Of a stretch of DNA of 64,000 nucleotides, positions 60,663-64,000 are shown piece after piece. Each line of letters begins with the position of its first letter. The first letter of the stretch is position 1. Under the pieces are notes generated by a model. It saw nothing but the letters and a program-made list of their open reading frames with translations. It ran no database searches and was not told the DNA's origin. This DNA is from Lacinutrix sp. WUR7. GTDB lineage: Bacteria; Bacteroidota; Bacteroidia; Flavobacteriales; Flavobacteriaceae. The position numbers and the translations under genes were made by a program. The DNA lies in assembly GCF_016864015.1 (NCBI RefSeq), contig NZ_CP045067.1, positions 3,172,001 through 3,236,000 on the forward strand. The letters are read 5' to 3'.

Positions 60663-62666
60663 ATGTTTAAAAATATTATATATATACTTTTAGTTGCTTG
60701 TGTAATTTTTTCTTGTGATAACGATAACGAAGAAGATAATCTTCCTCCATTACCTATTGTCGAGACCGTTGGAAGTCAAGTTTTTTCTAGTGGAGGCGTT
60801 ACATTACAAGGCAATATTAGTAATCTAGGTGATAACCAAATAACTGCTTTTGGTTTTGAGGTTGAAACACAAGGAAATAATGTCTATTATAATGTAAATC
60901 ATCAAGTAACATTACCTGCAACACAAGGTATATTTGTAGTCGAAATTCTGCAAGGTTTATATCCAGATTTAGAATATCATTTTACAGCTTATGTAACAAC
61001 CGATTTAGACACCTATCGAGGTGAAACATTAAGCTTTTTCTCAAACGGAAGTGCAGACCCAATAATGGAGCAGTGTACGCCTAATATTGCTCATATTGGA
61101 GACACGGTAGTTTTAAGTGGAGAAAATTTCCCAACAGATATTAACGAATTAGAATTAAAGTTTGGGGATTCTTATGCTCAAATAGAATCTACTACAGAAA
61201 CAGAAATAACCTTTACGGTTCCTAGACCAGAAGGCGATTTAAGAGGATTAGAAATTTCATCTTATGGTAATCAAGTAATAGAAAATGGGTTGCTAGATCT
61301 ACACCAACCAATAATCACTAGTACTAATCCAGCAACAGCTTTTTTTGGAGAAACCATATCTATAATTGGAGACCATTTTAATAATAATATTTATAATACA
61401 AGCGTTAGCATTGGGGGAATTGATGCGCAAGTTTTAAGTACTTCCAGAAACGAAATTCAAGTAATAATCCCAGAAGATGTCAATTATTCAAATAGCATAA
61501 TAACAGTTTATGCTCAAAATCAATATGTAAATTATAACAATTTTAATATTAAAGTACCAGAATTTGTAACGGTTCCAAATCAAGTTTATACAGACCAAAA
61601 TTTTTTGGTAACAGTAGATCAAACATATGAGAATAAAAATTTGTTTTTAATAGACGGAAAAGAATATTATCCAACTATAATTGACGATACAACGTTACAA
61701 TTCTATATTTATAGTAGTCAAAGTTTTGTCCAGCGTGATATTACATTAAAATGGGTAATTAATGATATCGAAGTTGTTTCAGATCAATTATTAAACCTAA
61801 GTAATCCCTATTATAAAATTAAAGATGGATATAACAATAACTTCCCGTTTGCCAAATATGATGTATTTACAATAAATAATGAAGCAGTAATAATAGGTGA
61901 TATAGCCTATACAAATCCATTAAAATACATATACAAGTATAATGATGTAACTAGAACTTGGACAAATCAATCGCAATTAAATAGTAATGGATCGCCTTAT
62001 TCTTTTGGATCTGGTGGTGCGTCTTTTGTTTACTCAGAAAACACAAATTTAATTTTTGGGTTACGAAGCAATGGATTTGCTCAAGATTTTATTCAAGTAG
62101 ATATTAGCACAGGTAATGTAACAGAATTAACACCAAATAATCAAAGCAATTATTATGGTAAAGGATTTGCCTATCAAAATAAAGTGTTTTACACTATGCC
62201 ATTAACAAGTGATTTATGGGCATATGATATAAACAATCAAACCTGGTCCGTAATTAGTACGTTACCCTATAATATAACACAATATAGAAATCAATATATA
62301 ACACCAATTGTAGTTGGTGATTATGTCTATATCGCAAATGGATCGGATGATAGTCAATTTAATGACTTTTGGAGAATGAATTTAAACACCTATCAATGGG
62401 AACAATTATCAAATAATCCAAGTCCTAGTAAAAGTGCTGCTGTTTATTTAAGAAACAATCAATTACATTTTGTTGGTACCGAAGTTTGGAAGTATGATTT
62501 AGTTACACAAAACTGGGGAATTATGCCTAATTCCGGAATTACAAACAATCCCTACGACCATGGAACAGATGTTTTTATCCAAAATAATATTCCTTATGTG
62601 ATTTACCGAGAGGATTTTACAAATGTGTCCTATTTAAACTTGTTTTTTGGTGATCTAGTAGATTAA
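60663..62666 (+). CDS. Lipoprotein with TIG/IPT domains and a kelch-like propeller
   Basis: Start at ATG 60663, where the lipobox signal MFKNIIYILLVACVIFSC begins; the longer in-frame start at 60618 adds a non-signal prefix. The protein has 667 aa with an acidic linker, an Ig/fibronectin-like module (about 35-120), two IPT/TIG domains (about 130-300, e.g. PIMEQCTPNIAHIGDTVVLS and TNPATAFFGETISIIGDHF), an ill-defined middle, and a C-terminal kelch propeller (about 400-667, e.g. SDLWAYDINNQTWSVIST, FNDFWRMNLNTYQWEQLSNN). It is a surface lipoprotein, probably ligand-binding. It sits between two same-orientation repeat copies. Confidence 0.75.
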   Translation: MFKNIIYILLVACVIFSCDNDNEEDNLPPLPIVETVGSQVFSSGGVTLQGNISNLGDNQITAFGFEVETQGNNVYYNVNHQVTLPATQGIFVVEILQGLYPDLEYHFTAYVTTDLDTYRGETLSFFSNGSADPIMEQCTPNIAHIGDTVVLSGENFPTDINELELKFGDSYAQIESTTETEITFTVPRPEGDLRGLEISSYGNQVIENGLLDLHQPIITSTNPATAFFGETISIIGDHFNNNIYNTSVSIGGIDAQVLSTSRNEIQVIIPEDVNYSNSIITVYAQNQYVNYNNFNIKVPEFVTVPNQVYTDQNFLVTVDQTYENKNLFLIDGKEYYPTIIDDTTLQFYIYSSQSFVQRDITLKWVINDIEVVSDQLLNLSNPYYKIKDGYNNNFPFAKYDVFTINNEAVIIGDIAYTNPLKYIYKYNDVTRTWTNQSQLNSNGSPYSFGSGGASFVYSENTNLIFGLRSNGFAQDFIQVDISTGNVTELTPNNQSNYYGKGFAYQNKVFYTMPLTSDLWAYDINNQTWSVISTLPYNITQYRNQYITPIVVGDYVYIANGSDDSQFNDFWRMNLNTYQWEQLSNNPSPSKSAAVYLRNNQLHFVGTEVWKYDLVTQNWGIMPNSGITNNPYDHGTDVFIQNNIPYVIYREDFTNVSYLNLFFGDLVD

Positions 62667-62701
62667 TATATATGTAGTCTAGGAAATCACTTATATTAGA
62701 A

Positions 62702-62921
62702 ATAACTTATCGCTATTTTATATAACGTCAGATTATAGTGCATTTCTGCACTATAATGTTCTGCGTTATGTAACTTTGCTTTGGTAAAAGCATAGTTTAA
62801 ACTACTACATTTTCTTATTTTTTTCTTCTCAAATGTTTCCCTACGATGTTAATGGAACACTCTTTTTACGAAGCGACGATAGGAGAGTAGTGGAATGTGT
62901 GTGGAATGGACTTTGAAATAT
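62702..62921 (+). repeat. Dispersed structured repeat, copy B
   Basis: Same head as copy A. The outer pair is ATAACG (62722-62727) / CGTTAT (62764-62769). The inner hairpin is a perfect 11-bp stem (62732-62742 with 62747-62757, TTTC loop). The tail (62844-62921) contains AATGTTAATGGAACA-like, GACGATAGGAGAG and GTGTGTGGAATGGA. It runs up to the stop of the minus-strand gene at 62922. Confidence 0.75.
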
Positions 62922-64000
62922 TTATTTTAATTTCTTTATTAAAGCTGAAACTTTTGATTTATGTCTTTTAGTTGGTTTATTTAAGTTAGATGTAAGCTTA
63001 AGGATATAATCAATAGTACTTTGGTATAAATCCTTTTTATTTAGCTTTAAAAAATTATTCAAGTAGTTTGTATTAATTGGACTTTGTTTATAATAATCAA
63101 CATAGCTTTTCATTATTTTATTAAATGATGATTTATGAATATGTTTTTTTGCAGAAAACACCCAATCGTATGGTGGATATTTCTCAGAACAGATTTCTAA
63201 AAGTAGATTTTCTTGGACTTTCGAACTGTGTTGGACACCAATAAATCGAACAAATTTTTGAAACTTACTGAAGTTGTTTTGGGCTTTCAGATAGTTTACA
63301 AAAGAATTACCTATTAATTCTTCGTTATTCAATTCATAAAGATTATAAACGTAATTTTCTAACTCTTTTGAGCTTAAATTATCAACAGAAGCAAAAAATA
63401 AATCTTTATCCTTTTCATAAATTAGCCCTAACCAATCACTTGGATACTTCATGAGTGTTGGATATCCCTTGTAGGTAAAAAAGTACTTAAATATATTATC
63501 AATTAATATACTCTTTTGAGCACTTGAAAGGCCTTTTTTGCCTTTGGTTTTATTGTACATTAACATAAGTGTTTTATAAAACATTGTTGCATTTTGCACT
63601 TTTAGCTTGCTAATAATTATATCGAAAAAATTCCAACTATAAGGACCATAATATTTTACAATTTTTTGATAAACAGTATTAATTCCTAAACTTAACTTTT
63701 GATAATCTACTTTTATAAAATGTGAGTTAAAATATTTCTCAAAATTTGCATCTGTAGCAAATTCATTATTTAATTTCATATAATTAAAAATCAAATCAGA
63801 AAAGACAATGTAGAAATCAATTTCTTCATCGTTTAGACCACTTATATATTCTTGATTTAGTTTTGTTTGAATGGTATTGAATAGAACTTCATCTATATCT
63901 AGAATTCCAGAATCAACTTTAGGAAACAATTCATTTAACCTATTAACAATGTCTTTAGTTTCAAAGATTCCCTTTGCAGTTGTAGCTTTTAAATTATATT
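62922..64000 (-). CDS. Unrecognised protein, N-terminus beyond the window
   Basis: The minus-strand frame is open up to the window edge, so the gene is partial; an apparent TTG start at 63929 is internal (YNLKATTAKGIFETKDIVNR lies upstream of it in the same frame). The visible 359 residues are Lys/Asn/Leu/Tyr-rich and helical, with several hydrophobic-aromatic stretches (DFYIVFSDLIFNYMKL, YYGPYSWNFFDIIISKLK) and a very basic end (KPTKRHKSKVSALIKKLK). No signal peptide or domain is recognised in the visible part. Composition and AT content differ from the house genes to the left, so acquisition is possible. Confidence 0.6.
   Translation of the reverse strand, partial: YNLKATTAKGIFETKDIVNRLNELFPKVDSGILDIDEVLFNTIQTKLNQEYISGLNDEEIDFYIVFSDLIFNYMKLNNEFATDANFEKYFNSHFIKVDYQKLSLGINTVYQKIVKYYGPYSWNFFDIIISKLKVQNATMFYKTLMLMYNKTKGKKGLSSAQKSILIDNIFKYFFTYKGYPTLMKYPSDWLGLIYEKDKDLFFASVDNLSSKELENYVYNLYELNNEELIGNSFVNYLKAQNNFSKFQKFVRFIGVQHSSKVQENLLLEICSEKYPPYDWVFSAKKHIHKSSFNKIMKSYVDYYKQSPINTNYLNNFLKLNKKDLYQSTIDYILKLTSNLNKPTKRHKSKVSALIKKLK

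Overview
The window is chromosomal DNA from a member of the Flavobacteriaceae (Bacteroidota). The genus cannot be fixed from sequence alone. The evidence is: AT-rich DNA; repeated Bacteroidota-type -7 promoter elements (TAnnTTTG); many outer-membrane beta-barrels and SusC-independent lipoproteins; type IX secretion (T9SS) C-terminal sorting domains; families largely confined to Bacteroidota (DUF4270, DUF4907, DUF6268, DUF6515, DUF6642, HYC_CC_PP); and LytS/LytTR two-component pairs instead of OmpR-type ones. No rRNA, tRNA, CRISPR array or intact insertion sequence was seen.

Layout. 0-11 kb: small housekeeping and redox genes (two ThiE/TenI-like proteins, two thioredoxin-fold proteins, a luciferase-like oxidoreductase, HPF, a Crp/Fnr regulator, pirin, a short GNAT) plus a decayed EamA transporter fused to a redoxin tail. 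11-13 kb: two outer-membrane proteins. 13.3-19.6 kb: a six-gene operon, TolC - MacA-like adaptor - MacB-like ATPase - MacB-like permease - LytS kinase - LytTR regulator, followed by an EF-hand lipoprotein and a DUF6515 protein. 20.9-31.3 kb: a minus-strand copper/heavy-metal efflux operon (HYC_CC_PP protein, CusA, CusC, CopA, CusB, a 51-aa membrane protein, a heavy-metal-associated lipoprotein). 31.6-39.9 kb: an uncharacterised envelope module in two divergent operons (DUF6268 - kelch lipoprotein - DUF4907 - LytS - LytTR against DUF4270 lipoprotein - outer-membrane protein). 40-46.4 kb: a GAF histidine kinase, a PfkB-family phosphofructokinase, and the TesA/YbbA/YbbP trio.

47.0-50.0 kb is the most unusual part. 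It is an AT-rich, tightly overlapping four-gene cassette: a Gly/Ser-rich protein beginning Met-Gly-Ser-Ser, a PfkB kinase fused to a nucleoside 2-deoxyribosyltransferase, a short QueC-like enzyme, and an OGG-like HhH-GPD glycosylase. QueC-like and OGG-like proteins accompany type IV CBASS and Qat anti-phage systems, but no CD-NTase, Qat ATPase or TatD nuclease is present. I propose a separate deazaguanine-linked defence or conflict system. Its edges carry fragments of a dispersed repeat that is seen more completely at 60.2-60.6 and 62.7-62.9 kb.

50.3-64 kb: two T9SS-sorted leucine-rich-repeat proteins, a third LytS/LytTR pair with a TPR sensor, a broken DUF285 surface protein, a DUF6642 protein, an Old Yellow Enzyme, a TIG/kelch lipoprotein between two same-orientation copies of a structured repeat, and an unrecognised protein running off the right edge.

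Regulation visible in sequence: two promoters 17 kb apart, both near LytTR genes (20.1 kb and 37.2 kb), share a long block including the -33 TTTG, identical 21-nt spacing and the -7 element. This points to common control.
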